Shown: in pieces, positions 26,834 to 35,239 of the stretch
Layout: each line of letters opens with the position of its first letter
Numbering within the stretch: the stretch's first letter is position 1
The notes under the pieces: model-generated
What the model saw: the letters and a program-made list of their open reading frames with translations, nothing else
What the model was told of the DNA's origin: nothing
The model's database searches: none
Source of the DNA: an uncultured Acidobacteriota bacterium
GTDB lineage: Bacteria > Acidobacteriota > UBA6911 > CAINFC01
DNA length: 37,551 bases
Direction of reading: 5' to 3'
Assembly (NCBI GenBank): GCA_903847975.1
Contig: CAINFC010000038.1
Coordinates: 1 to 37,551, forward strand
Translations under genes and position numbers: made by a program

Positions 26834-27175
26834 TCAATCAATGACCAGGTTCAGCGCTGGAAATAGCTTCTTCAAGTTCGGGAGCGACTTCCCCTGCCAG
26901 GGGATTTCCTTACTCCCATGGATAGTCAAGTCGGTCCCTTTCCCATTTCGCACCCCGATAACGAACTTGGCAATGACATTGATACCGGAACTGTTCAGCA
27001 ACTCCAGGCCGGTGAGGTCGATCGTAAGCCCCGCCGGAATGGCTGCCAGAGAATCGTTCAGAATAAGGGTCATATTATCATACTGATCATTGGAAAGGCG
27101 AAAGGTTCCGGTCAGGAAGACGGTCTTTTTATAAGTGTCCAACCAGATCTTGGCATTATCAGTCGTGAATTCCAT
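26834..27175 (-). CDS. STAS-like regulator (possibly Slr1659-type), second copy
   Basis: This 113-residue single domain contains TIDLTGLELLNSSGINVIAKFVIG with intact loop serines. Its tail SKEIPWQGKSLPNLKKLFP aligns with the STAS protein at 21472-21846. It is the second gene of the minus unit, 36 nt after the coiled-coil PP2C gene and 103 nt before the degenerate ATPase. The order phosphatase-STAS-ATPase repeats in this unit. AAGGA precedes the ATG. It is expected to be the phosphorylatable switch of the upstream half of the unit. Confidence 0.87.
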   Translation of the reverse strand: MEFTTDNAKIWLDTYKKTVFLTGTFRLSNDQYDNMTLILNDSLAAIPAGLTIDLTGLELLNSSGINVIAKFVIGVRNGKGTDLTIHGSKEIPWQGKSLPNLKKLFPALNLVID

Positions 27176-27211
27176 TTCATTCGTCCTTACATTCGATTAA
27201 AGCTCAGTCGA

Positions 27212-28141
27212 TCAAAGATCAACCAGGAAAATGGAGAAATCATCTTCAAAAGCGTCACATCCCTGGACCTTGCGCAGGTCGGCAATCAGGTCATCCAGCT
27301 GATAGGAACTTCCGCGGGGCATTTGGGCAAGGTACCGGGCCAGATCCTCCAGATCCAGCATGTCGGATTGATTGTGCTTCTGGATTTCGTAGGTGCCGTC
27401 GCTGAAGACGAAAAGCCGTCCGTCCGGCGGAACAATGCAGGATTGCATTTCATAGGTGATATCGGGCATTCCGCCGACGATAAGCTGCCGGGTTACGAGT
27501 TCTTTTACGGTGACGTTTCCCTCGCTGCCGGCGACCAGCAGGGCCGGAGGGTGTCCGCCGCTGGCGAATTTCAACACGCGGGTGGAAGGCTGGAAAACCC
27601 CGTACCACAGGGTGAAATACATGTTGTTCTGCTTGGACATGTCGAAGGCGTTGTTCATTCCGGTCAGGGCCTGCCCCGGATCCCGCATGTCGACGTTGGG
27701 CAAGCCGCCCGTGCGCAGGACGTTGATGGCGGTGACGGAAAGGAGGGCGGCCCCGACACCGTGGCCGCAGACGTCCAGCAGGTACATGGCAAAGTGGTCC
27801 GGATCGATCCAGTGGTATCCGAACGAGTCGCCCCCCAATTCCGAGGAGGGGATATATTTCCACTGGGTCACGGGATAATCCGACGAGGGTGCCGGAATGA
27901 TCGACTGAACGTAATTGGCGGCGTCACGCAGCTCGTGGGCCAGCCGTTTCTGCATGCGTTCCAGCTCGGCGTTTCGATCGGCCAGCTGGTCTTCAATGGC
28001 AACACCGTGTTCCATCATGTTTTCGTACATGAGGTTCATGTCTGCCAGCTCGTTTCGCAGGCGCTCGTTCTCTTCTTCAAGTCGAGCGACCTGTTCGGGC
28101 AGCGAACACGGATTTTGCGCCGCACCGGCTTCCGTAACCAT
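27212..28141 (-). CDS. Coiled-coil PP2C (SpoIIE-type) serine phosphatase
   Basis: This 309-residue protein has a long N-terminal coiled coil (about 20-90; LEEENERLRNELAD and repeats) and a SpoIIE-type PP2C domain (about 100-309). Motifs are ELGGDSFGYHWID, LLDVCGHGVGAALL, FSDGTYEI and the final DDFSIFLVDL, so the metal-binding acidic residues are kept. No receiver, GAF or membrane domain is present; the coiled coil may be the docking part. I chose the ATG at 28141, nine bases after AGGAGG; an ATG two codons earlier is possible. It is the first gene of the seven-gene minus unit and has a near-consensus promoter. Confidence 0.88.
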   Translation of the reverse strand: MVTEAGAAQNPCSLPEQVARLEEENERLRNELADMNLMYENMMEHGVAIEDQLADRNAELERMQKRLAHELRDAANYVQSIIPAPSSDYPVTQWKYIPSSELGGDSFGYHWIDPDHFAMYLLDVCGHGVGAALLSVTAINVLRTGGLPNVDMRDPGQALTGMNNAFDMSKQNNMYFTLWYGVFQPSTRVLKFASGGHPPALLVAGSEGNVTVKELVTRQLIVGGMPDITYEMQSCIVPPDGRLFVFSDGTYEIQKHNQSDMLDLEDLARYLAQMPRGSSYQLDDLIADLRKVQGCDAFEDDFSIFLVDL

Positions 28142-28203
28142 ATTCATCTTCCTCCTCAGACGATTGACAGGCAATATATTTTTGCGCTCAATCCCGGTGG
28201 CAA

Positions 28204-28232
28204 ATATTAGATTATTGCGGAGTCAAAGTCAA
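28204..28232 (-). promoter_or_regulatory. Sigma70-type promoter of the seven-gene partner-switching unit
   Basis: On the minus strand TTGACT (28232-28227) is followed by exactly 17 nt and TAATAT (28209-28204). Transcription would start near 28197, about 50-55 nt before the ATG choices of the coiled-coil PP2C gene. TTGACT is directly repeated (28226-28221), but only the outer copy has the right spacing. Within the unit the gaps are 2-103 nt and I saw no second promoter of this quality. Confidence 0.7.
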
Positions 28233-28322
28233 AAGAAACGGCCTGACAAGAGTGGAATCGATACCCGCAGCCATCCCGGCTTAGGGCAGGACTGCGGCGA
28301 TTCCGGACCGAACCGGTAAAAA

Positions 28323-28440
28323 GTCTGCGGGCGACAGGCCCATCCGCATTTCTTCCCGCTCTTCCTTGTCTTCCTGCGATCCCGCTCTTTTCACAGGAAG
28401 ACGGGAAGATCGGGAAGGAAGAATGAAGCCATCCGTGCAT
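28323..28440 (+). repeat. 118-nt inverted-repeat element, copy 2
   Basis: This element matches 7031-7148 from TGCGGGCGA through the arms (CTTCCCGCTCTTCCTT, GTCTTCCTG and the complementary CAGGAAGACGGGAAGATC) to GAAGCC-TCCGTGCA. The loop between the arms differs between the copies. It lies in the 372-nt gap (28148-28519) between the 3' end of the HEAT-receiver gene and the promoter of the PP2C unit. It is not coding. Beyond it, 28441-28519 shows nothing I can name. Confidence 0.8.
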
Positions 28441-28519
28441 TTCGCTTGCGAGGCACAAGCGGAATCCGGCTCGCAACGCGCAGCCATTTACCGAACCCGG
28501 AGCGCAGCGCAGGGGGGGG

Positions 28520-31500
28520 TCAGCCGAGCCACTCCTGCATCAGGTAGCGGATCACGCGGTACAGGCTGACCGGCATGGGAAACGTGGCCGGGTTGTAGCT
28601 TCTCACCCCGGCAAATTCCGAAGGATGGTTCAGCAGGATCAGCACGCGGTGGGCCTGGGGCTTTTCCTGTGCCGCCAGCCGCTCGAAGCTCCGGAAATCG
28701 GCAATCAGAAAATCGGCCTCGCGCGGCGGCTGCTTTTCGCGGACCTCGAACCAGGGGAAAATCCTGCGGATCTGATCGCGGAGAAGGGCCAATACTCCTT
28801 TGTTTTCCAGCCAGACGCAGAAAGCCCGGTATTCCGCGGTTCGGCCGCGCGCCATGGCTTCCAGCAGCGGAAAGCGGAAATCGCGGCGGCGGCTTCCTTC
28901 CGATTCCGGCTCTTCCCCGAGGCCCTCCTTGAGCCGTGCCGCGATTTTTTGCTGCGCCAGACAGGCGGCATGAGGCTGGGAGACCAGGAAACGCTCCAGG
29001 GCTTCCCACGGAATCGAGGCCGGGCTGAGGATCAGTTCCAGGCCTTTAAGGGCCGATTCCAGGCTTTTCACTTCTTCCAGCTGGACGGGAAGGTAGTCCC
29101 GGCATTTTTTCAACTCCGCGGATTCCTCCGCGCCGAGCCCTTCGGACCGCTGCTTTTGCAGAAGGTTCAGGGTTTCCTGAAACACGGAGAAGGTAACCAT
29201 GTCCTGGCACCGCCAGCGCTGGGCGCTGCGAAAAAGTGCGCTGAAGTCTTCGCGGAAGGGGCCGCTGGCCAGTTCCCGGTAGAAGGCCATGAAATTCGGA
29301 CGGGACGGATCCCCGAGCTGCAGAACCGGTTCGAATTCCAGCAGCCGGAAAAGGAGGTCCGCCCGGGCGCGCAGCTGGCCGGGGCTCCAGCTGGCCGGCA
29401 GCGGCCGGGCGAAAAAGCGGTGCAGCGCCTCCAGCGGAAACAGCCGGGCAACGGCGGAAAAATATCCGGGGGAGACGTCCTGAAACCGGTTTTCGAATTC
29501 CGGCTGGAACAGGGCCCGGCCATTTTCGAAATCGAAATTGGCGCGCATCTGATCCATGGCGGCCTGGCATATTTCTTCATCCGGCGAAGAGAGCAGCTCC
29601 CCGATGCGCTCCCGGAAGCCGGCGTAATTCTCGGCGGGAATGTGGGAGAGCAGGTGGAGAAGGGAAATGCGGTCCAGCCGGGGCATTTTTTCGACCAGCC
29701 GGGCAGTGGCTTCAGGCTGACGGAGCAGGGCGGCCAGGATTTTATCCCGGACAGGGCTTCTCTTTTCCCATTCCTCAAGCAAAAAAAGGCGGCCCTGCGC
29801 ATGGGAGGCCAGCGGCTCCAGCAGGGATTCCCGCAAATCGGGGCGATCCTGGGAAATCCGGATGGCCTCCTGGACAAAATTCCCCTGAGGATTTTTCATC
29901 AGGATCGGCAGCAGCAACGTCCGGGTGGAAAGGTCGGGATTTTTTTCATAAACCGGCCGGATATCTCCATCCATTGCCGACGCTGCGGCCGGATGCCGGG
30001 AAATGTACCGGTAAAGGTGGGCCAGCAGTGGCTTGGGAGGAGGTGCCGGGCCCTCTGCAGCGCCCTGCCAGAGGGCCAGCTCCCTGCGGGCGAAGCGGAC
30101 GATGGCCTCCTCTTCGGCGGGTCCGCCTTTTTCGCACAGCAGTTCGAAGGCCCCCATCCGGACCATGGGATCCTCCGCCTCGTCGAGATAGGCGGCAAAC
30201 ACTGCCAGGTTCGGCGCCTGGACTGCCTTCCGGAGCAAACGCATGGCGGCCTGGAAGGCCCGGGGATCCTTTTGCCCCAGCAGAAACTGCGGGATCAGGC
30301 CGAGGAAGGGAAGCCTCTCCTTCAGACGCAGGATTTCCCCTTGCACGAACCGGGTCAGGAAGGAATTGCGTACCCTCTCAAGCAGGACGGTCAGCGATTG
30401 CAGCGCCCGGTCGTCGTCCATGGCGGCGATGGCCTGGATGGCCTGCTTGCGGACCTGAATCGGAAAAGCGAGGCGCTCCGCGGCCGCCTGCAGCGGGGGC
30501 AGATGGCAGCCTTTCGGCCCGCGGCTCAAGGCATCGACCGCCAGGGCGACGAGGCGGTGCCCGGCAGGAGCCGTTTCCAGAAACCGGCAGATGTCTTTTG
30601 CCCCCGGCTCCCCCTGCGCTTCGAGGGCTTCCAGAAACCGGCGGGAAAAAACCTCTTCGGACCAGTCGACACCGGCTTCCAGCAGCTCCGCGACACGGAG
30701 AGCGGGGGGCGTATGGGCCCGCTCCGGAATCGCCAGGATTTCGGCCAGCATGCTTTCCCGGCGGGGATCCTGCACACCCGGCCGGATTCTTTCCAGGTCG
30801 GCCCGGCCGATGGAAGCCAGGTCCGGAAATCTCCGGAAATAGTCCCGCAGGCAGACGAGAGCCGATTCCGCCTCCGCGGCGTCGGAGGCCTCCGGGGAGG
30901 CGGCAAGGGAGTCCAGCGATTTCCGGCAGTGGTGCCAGATCATCGGCAGGGCATCGCGGCCGGCGGAAGAAGTGAGAATTCGCAAGGCACCCTGTCGTAT
31001 CTTTTCCGACGGGTGCATCAGAAATTCATAAAAAATCGGGGCATCCGCCGGTTTGAGAATCTTCTGCAACGTCTCCACGGCCGCCGGGAAAGACGCCTCT
31101 TCCCGGTCGTTGAGAAATCGCGGCAGCAGGGAAAGGATCGGATCATCCTGGCGGATCCGGGAAATGGCCTGCCCGATTTCTTCGATCAGCCGGGGGTCGG
31201 ATATTTTCCGCAGGTGACGGTCGAGAATCTGGAAGGCGGTCCGGTCACTGTATTTCGAAACGGCGACCAGGGCTTCCTTGGCGGTATGAAAGTCCGGGCT
31301 CTGTTCGATCGTCCTGCGGAGCACTTCCAGAAAAGAGGGAGCATGAACATATCCAGCTGTCCGAATAACCTGGAGGCGGATCTCGGCTGCGACCTCCGGC
31401 GATCCGATCAGCTCGGAAAAGACTTCCGCCGTCTCCCGGAAGGTGGGGGATCCCGAGCGGAACAGCTGTTCCAGCCGGTTCCGGAATTCCCGATCGCCCA

Positions 31501-32425
31501 GGGAGGAAAATTCGCGGACCAGTCCGAAGGCCGCCCGGCGGATCTCGTCGCGGACCCGGGCGTCCGCGCCCCAGGCAGAGGGACCGGATGGGGGCGGCGC
31601 TTCCCGCTCGATTCCCAGGGTGGACAGGGTCGAATCCAGCTTCCGTTCCTCGTAGGGCTTGAGCAGGAATCCGGAGCATCCCGCCTGCAGCGCACGGAGA
31701 ATGATATCCCTTTCGCTTCGGGAGGTGGTCAGGACAGCGCGGGGTGCCCCGGCTTTCAGGATCTGCTGCTGCTGCAGGATCCGCAGCCTGGCGAGGAGGG
31801 AGAAACCGTCCATGTCTCCCAGATCCAGCTCCAGAAGCACCAGGTGAAAGCGGATGGAATCCTCTCCGGAGGCTTTTAGCTTTTGAACGGCCAACCGTCC
31901 GTCGCGGGCCACCTCAACCTGCCCGAGCGAGGAGAGGTGCCGGCGTAAAAACTCCGTGGATTCCCGGTCCGCGTCCACGATCAGGCTGTTGAGGATCGGA
32001 AAAAAGCCCTCCAGGACGGGCTCCATCCGGCTCGGGTCGAAAGGCCGGGGCAGGCACGCGCAGCCGGCAGCCCCGGCCGATAGCAGCCGCTGTTTTTCCG
32101 CCGGCCCGGCGAACAGAACGACCCTGGCGGGAAGAAAACGATGGGAGTAGACCGGCAGGCTTTCGGCTTCCCTCATGCGGGATAAGGTTTCCATGCCCGG
32201 CTGGTCGGGAAGTTCCTGGCTCAGGACGATCAGCCGGTACGCCTGGCCGGACTGCATGGCCGCAATGTGAAGATGCAGAGCCTGCTCCCCGCCCTCGGCG
32301 ACGTCGCACCGGCCGAACGGCGACAGGAAGGCCCGCATCGCTTCCCGCTCCGGCGATTCCGGAAACACGATCAGCGCACGACGGCTTCCTGCCTTCCAGG
32401 ATGCCGGATGAATCTCCTGTTCCAT
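28520..32425 (-). CDS. Giant protein with two dead receiver domains and a HEAT-like solenoid
   Basis: This 1301-residue protein has no signal peptide. Residues about 15-140 form a receiver-like domain in which the phosphoacceptor position is S69 (LIVLSQELPDQPG), and the acidic pair is lost. Residues about 146-270 form a second receiver with a retained acidic site (LIVDADRES), E199 in place of the aspartate (LLELDLGDMDG) and K256. From about 300 to 1150 the chain is a run of paired helices resembling HEAT repeats. The last 65 residues (FLIADFRSFERL, then HRVLILLNHPSEF) look like part of another receiver. It is probably a scaffold that integrates signals by binding. It follows two lipoprotein genes with a 9-nt gap and lies upstream of the partner-switching unit. 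I know of no named family. Confidence 0.8.
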   Translation of the reverse strand: MEQEIHPASWKAGSRRALIVFPESPEREAMRAFLSPFGRCDVAEGGEQALHLHIAAMQSGQAYRLIVLSQELPDQPGMETLSRMREAESLPVYSHRFLPARVVLFAGPAEKQRLLSAGAAGCACLPRPFDPSRMEPVLEGFFPILNSLIVDADRESTEFLRRHLSSLGQVEVARDGRLAVQKLKASGEDSIRFHLVLLELDLGDMDGFSLLARLRILQQQQILKAGAPRAVLTTSRSERDIILRALQAGCSGFLLKPYEERKLDSTLSTLGIEREAPPPSGPSAWGADARVRDEIRRAAFGLVREFSSLGDREFRNRLEQLFRSGSPTFRETAEVFSELIGSPEVAAEIRLQVIRTAGYVHAPSFLEVLRRTIEQSPDFHTAKEALVAVSKYSDRTAFQILDRHLRKISDPRLIEEIGQAISRIRQDDPILSLLPRFLNDREEASFPAAVETLQKILKPADAPIFYEFLMHPSEKIRQGALRILTSSAGRDALPMIWHHCRKSLDSLAASPEASDAAEAESALVCLRDYFRRFPDLASIGRADLERIRPGVQDPRRESMLAEILAIPERAHTPPALRVAELLEAGVDWSEEVFSRRFLEALEAQGEPGAKDICRFLETAPAGHRLVALAVDALSRGPKGCHLPPLQAAAERLAFPIQVRKQAIQAIAAMDDDRALQSLTVLLERVRNSFLTRFVQGEILRLKERLPFLGLIPQFLLGQKDPRAFQAAMRLLRKAVQAPNLAVFAAYLDEAEDPMVRMGAFELLCEKGGPAEEEAIVRFARRELALWQGAAEGPAPPPKPLLAHLYRYISRHPAAASAMDGDIRPVYEKNPDLSTRTLLLPILMKNPQGNFVQEAIRISQDRPDLRESLLEPLASHAQGRLFLLEEWEKRSPVRDKILAALLRQPEATARLVEKMPRLDRISLLHLLSHIPAENYAGFRERIGELLSSPDEEICQAAMDQMRANFDFENGRALFQPEFENRFQDVSPGYFSAVARLFPLEALHRFFARPLPASWSPGQLRARADLLFRLLEFEPVLQLGDPSRPNFMAFYRELASGPFREDFSALFRSAQRWRCQDMVTFSVFQETLNLLQKQRSEGLGAEESAELKKCRDYLPVQLEEVKSLESALKGLELILSPASIPWEALERFLVSQPHAACLAQQKIAARLKEGLGEEPESEGSRRRDFRFPLLEAMARGRTAEYRAFCVWLENKGVLALLRDQIRRIFPWFEVREKQPPREADFLIADFRSFERLAAQEKPQAHRVLILLNHPSEFAGVRSYNPATFPMPVSLYRVIRYLMQEWLG

Positions 32426-32434
32426 GACGAAAAG

Positions 32435-33928
32435 CTATCTTGTTCGATCCCCGGCGGAATCCAGAGAATAAATCCGGCAGCGTCCGGGGTCCGAGGCAAT
32501 GGAAATTTTCTTTCCCCCCAGATTCAGCTCGGCGGGGGCCCGCGAGGAAAGGAAATCGGTCCGGCGCACCAGAACCCGCCGGTCGAGCTGAAGAGCGGAC
32601 AGAACGGTGCCCGGCTGGCCGGGCACGTCAAAAACGACAGGAATTCCTTTGTCCAGGAACTCTCCGTACTGCTGGGCCTCGGCCCAGACCGTGTGGACCA
32701 GCCGGATCTCTTCCTCATTTTCTTCCGGGAGACACCAGAGAAAGAAGCTGTCCGCTCCGCGCAGAAGAGCATGCCAGAGAAGCTCCTGGTAGGCCTCGGA
32801 GCGGATGGAGACGATCCTGGGGTCCGGCGGAGTGGGGGGGACCGTCAGGTGCCAGTGGACAAAGGGGATGAGCGGCATTCCGGGCGGCGTGCTTTTCCCC
32901 GCACTGCTGGCCTCCAGAAGCAGGTTGTAAAACCAGCGGTAATCGGGAACCGGGAAGTCGTACCAGTCCCAGGTCCAGGACCAGGGGTAAAGGACCGGCA
33001 TGGCCATGGTGTACCCCGTGAACTCGAATTCCCGGGCCCAGCGGCGATACGGCGCTTTGCGGTCTTTCACGGTGGCCGGGCTCTCTCCGCGGTTTTCGAA
33101 GTAATCGAACCAGTATCGGGTGCCGTCATGAGGGTAAACGGCATAATTCCCGACCAGCGCTCCGGGGTATCGGGCCCGGACCGGGTCGGAAAAAATTTCT
33201 TTCTGCAGCCGGCCGCGCATCTCCCGCATGGCCTTCTGGAAAACGGCAAAGTCGTCCAGGCCGGGCAGCTGCTCCCGGCAGCGGCGGCATTTCCGGGAGG
33301 ATTCCCAGGCGCCGTTCCACTCCAGCGGCCCGTCGATTTCCCAGTCGGCAAACAGGAAATCGACCGGCAGGCCCTGCCGGTGGTAGGCTTCGATGAAGAA
33401 AGAAATTCGTTCGCGGATTTCCTTCCGGCGCTCTTCCAGGGTAAAAGGACAGCCCATATCCTTTTTACCTTCGAAGCTCGTATCCCAGAAAGGCTTCCCT
33501 GCTGCATCGATGTGGGCGGTTGCCGGGTCGCCGTTAAAAAGGGAGTACAGGCAGGCGTTGGCGTTGATCGAAACCGGGAGCCCCCGCTTTTTCTGCGCCC
33601 GGGCGACGGGCAGCGCTTCCTCCAGGGATTCTTTTCGCCGGCCGGGCTCCCAGGAGGAAATCAGGGCCACGCCGCGCCGGTCCAGTTCGCCGACCAGCGC
33701 TTCGGCCCTTTCCGCCGTCAGCACTCCGGGGGACATGGCTGGCCAGAGGTAGAGCGGCAGGCGCTTTCCGCGCGGCCAGGTCAGCGGCCGGGTGTTCTCC
33801 AGGACCTGGCGGATTCCTGCCGGCCACTCCTGCGCGGCGGGCGGTGGTTGCCCGAAGGGCCGGCAGGAAGCGACCCACACCAGAAAACAGGACAGGGAAA
33901 AACCGGTGCGTTTGGAGGGGAGCCGCAT
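32435..33928 (-). CDS. Putative secreted lipoprotein, glycoside-hydrolase-like
   Basis: This 497-residue protein has a lipoprotein signal (hydrophobic segment ending VASC, about residues 9-22). The mature part reads as a barrel: LPLYLWPAMSPG, GLPVSINANACLYS, LPVDFLFADWEIDGPLEW (acidic residues at a strand end, typical of glycoside hydrolases), a CRRC pair, and YTMAMPVLYPWSWTWDWYD. A hyaluronidase-like or other glycosidase barrel is possible, but I cannot assign a family. A good AGGA site precedes the ATG. It lies 15 nt after the sialidase-like gene, so the two probably attack the same polymer at the cell surface or in the periplasm. Confidence 0.7.
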   Translation of the reverse strand: MRLPSKRTGFSLSCFLVWVASCRPFGQPPPAAQEWPAGIRQVLENTRPLTWPRGKRLPLYLWPAMSPGVLTAERAEALVGELDRRGVALISSWEPGRRKESLEEALPVARAQKKRGLPVSINANACLYSLFNGDPATAHIDAAGKPFWDTSFEGKKDMGCPFTLEERRKEIRERISFFIEAYHRQGLPVDFLFADWEIDGPLEWNGAWESSRKCRRCREQLPGLDDFAVFQKAMREMRGRLQKEIFSDPVRARYPGALVGNYAVYPHDGTRYWFDYFENRGESPATVKDRKAPYRRWAREFEFTGYTMAMPVLYPWSWTWDWYDFPVPDYRWFYNLLLEASSAGKSTPPGMPLIPFVHWHLTVPPTPPDPRIVSIRSEAYQELLWHALLRGADSFFLWCLPEENEEEIRLVHTVWAEAQQYGEFLDKGIPVVFDVPGQPGTVLSALQLDRRVLVRRTDFLSSRAPAELNLGGKKISIASDPGRCRIYSLDSAGDRTR

Positions 33929-33943
33929 TTTAAATTCCTTTTC

Positions 33944-35197
33944 TTATTTTGGGGAAGGATCCGGCCTGCCGGCCTGCCGGATCCAGGCTTCGTTGAACCG
34001 CGCGTGCTTGATGGTTTGGCCTTCCTTGGGATAATAGCTATAGGTCAGATGGATCGAGCCGTCCGAGGCCTCGAGCAGCGACGGATAATGGTAGCTGCCC
34101 CGGAAGGCTTTGGGATCTTCCGCCGGCGTCGGATCCCGCTCCACATAACGCTTCCAGGGCCAGGTGCGCCCCTCGTCCTCCGAAAGGGCCACCGCCAGGC
34201 GGTAGCGGCCCTCCTCCAGGTCGTTGTAGGCCAGGGCCCAGGCACCGCTCCGCAGGGAAACGATTTCGATGCTCGCTCCGGAATTGGGAATCGGCAGGTC
34301 CCGGACCTCCGACCAGGTGCGGCCTTCATCTTTCGACTCGCTGCAGGGAATCCGGTTCGGAGGGGGGCCGTTGTCGCGCATATAAGCGGCCAGTGTGCCG
34401 TCCTTCTTTCGGACCAGGGACGGCTGGACATTTCCCATGCCGATCATCGGCCCGCCCGCTTCCCACGTCGAGCCTCCGTCCGTGGTGATGGCCATGATCG
34501 AGAAATCGAACCCGTCCGAATAGAGCGGCAGGATCCAGTGCCGCGGGCCGAGCGCCAGCATATGGACCCGGGGCATCCAGCCGATGCGTTGGTAGAGCTT
34601 GTTTGAGGCGCGCTTCCTTATGCCCTCCAGTTCCGCCTTCAACTTTGGGGAGGGCAGGGAATCGGCCATGGCGGCCGCCGCCCGCTCCACCTGCGGGGCG
34701 AAGGCGGCATCCGGCGTGACATGGATGAGATCGCCGTCGGACCACAGGGGAGGGCCCGGCCGGAGGTAATTCGTGGAAGTCTTGTACTTCAGAAGCGCGC
34801 TCTGCCACTGGTTGTCGAGTACCGTCGAGTAGATCAGCCAGAGTTTTTTCTGCGGATCGATAAAAAGAATGGGATTGGTGTCCGGGTATCGGGGGGTGTC
34901 GGCCATGCGGAAAGGCCGGCTCCAGTTCTTCTGATTCTTCTCCTTTCGGGATCCCAGGACGGCGACGTCGTCGGCGGTCCTTTCCCCCGATCCGCGGTAC
35001 CAGCATACCAGCAGGCTGCCGTTCGAACACTCCACGATCGAAGAGCTGTGGTTGTGAACCGGCTCCGGAGGGAAAAGCAGCTCGGCCTCAAATAAGGGTC
35101 GCTCGGCGCTCCGCCCCCCGGGGCCGCTTTCCGCGCGGCAGGAAAGGAGCAGGAAAAAGAAAACGAATCCCAGAACGAGGAGTCGGTCGGTTTTCAT
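33944..35197 (-). CDS. Sialidase-like (BNR repeat) lipoprotein
   Basis: This 417-residue protein has a lipoprotein signal with lipobox LLLSC (cysteine near residue 20). The beta-propeller is marked by Asp-boxes TTDGGSTWEAG, SKDEGRTWSEV and SEDEGRTWPWK, the S-x-D-x-G-x-T-W pattern of sialidases. Near the N-terminus, HNHSSSIVECSNGSLLVCWYRG fits the start of BNR_2-type exo-sialidase domains. It may release sialic acid or a related sugar; related propellers also cleave other sugars, so the substrate is open. It lies 42 nt after the aminotransferase gene, on the same strand. Confidence 0.85.
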   Translation of the reverse strand: MKTDRLLVLGFVFFFLLLSCRAESGPGGRSAERPLFEAELLFPPEPVHNHSSSIVECSNGSLLVCWYRGSGERTADDVAVLGSRKEKNQKNWSRPFRMADTPRYPDTNPILFIDPQKKLWLIYSTVLDNQWQSALLKYKTSTNYLRPGPPLWSDGDLIHVTPDAAFAPQVERAAAAMADSLPSPKLKAELEGIRKRASNKLYQRIGWMPRVHMLALGPRHWILPLYSDGFDFSIMAITTDGGSTWEAGGPMIGMGNVQPSLVRKKDGTLAAYMRDNGPPPNRIPCSESKDEGRTWSEVRDLPIPNSGASIEIVSLRSGAWALAYNDLEEGRYRLAVALSEDEGRTWPWKRYVERDPTPAEDPKAFRGSYHYPSLLEASDGSIHLTYSYYPKEGQTIKHARFNEAWIRQAGRPDPSPK

Positions 35198-35239
35198 CGG
35201 ATATACCCAATCAAAGGCCCGGGCGGGCCGCTGTGTTCG

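Noticed and set aside
28625-31879. Open frame of 1084 codons on the plus strand opposite the HEAT-receiver gene
   Set aside because: No start site, no recognisable domain, and low-complexity composition; the minus-strand protein has receiver folds and regular helices.
32267-34606. Open frame of 779 codons on the plus strand across two lipoprotein genes
   Set aside because: It crosses two independently supported minus-strand genes and shows no domain.
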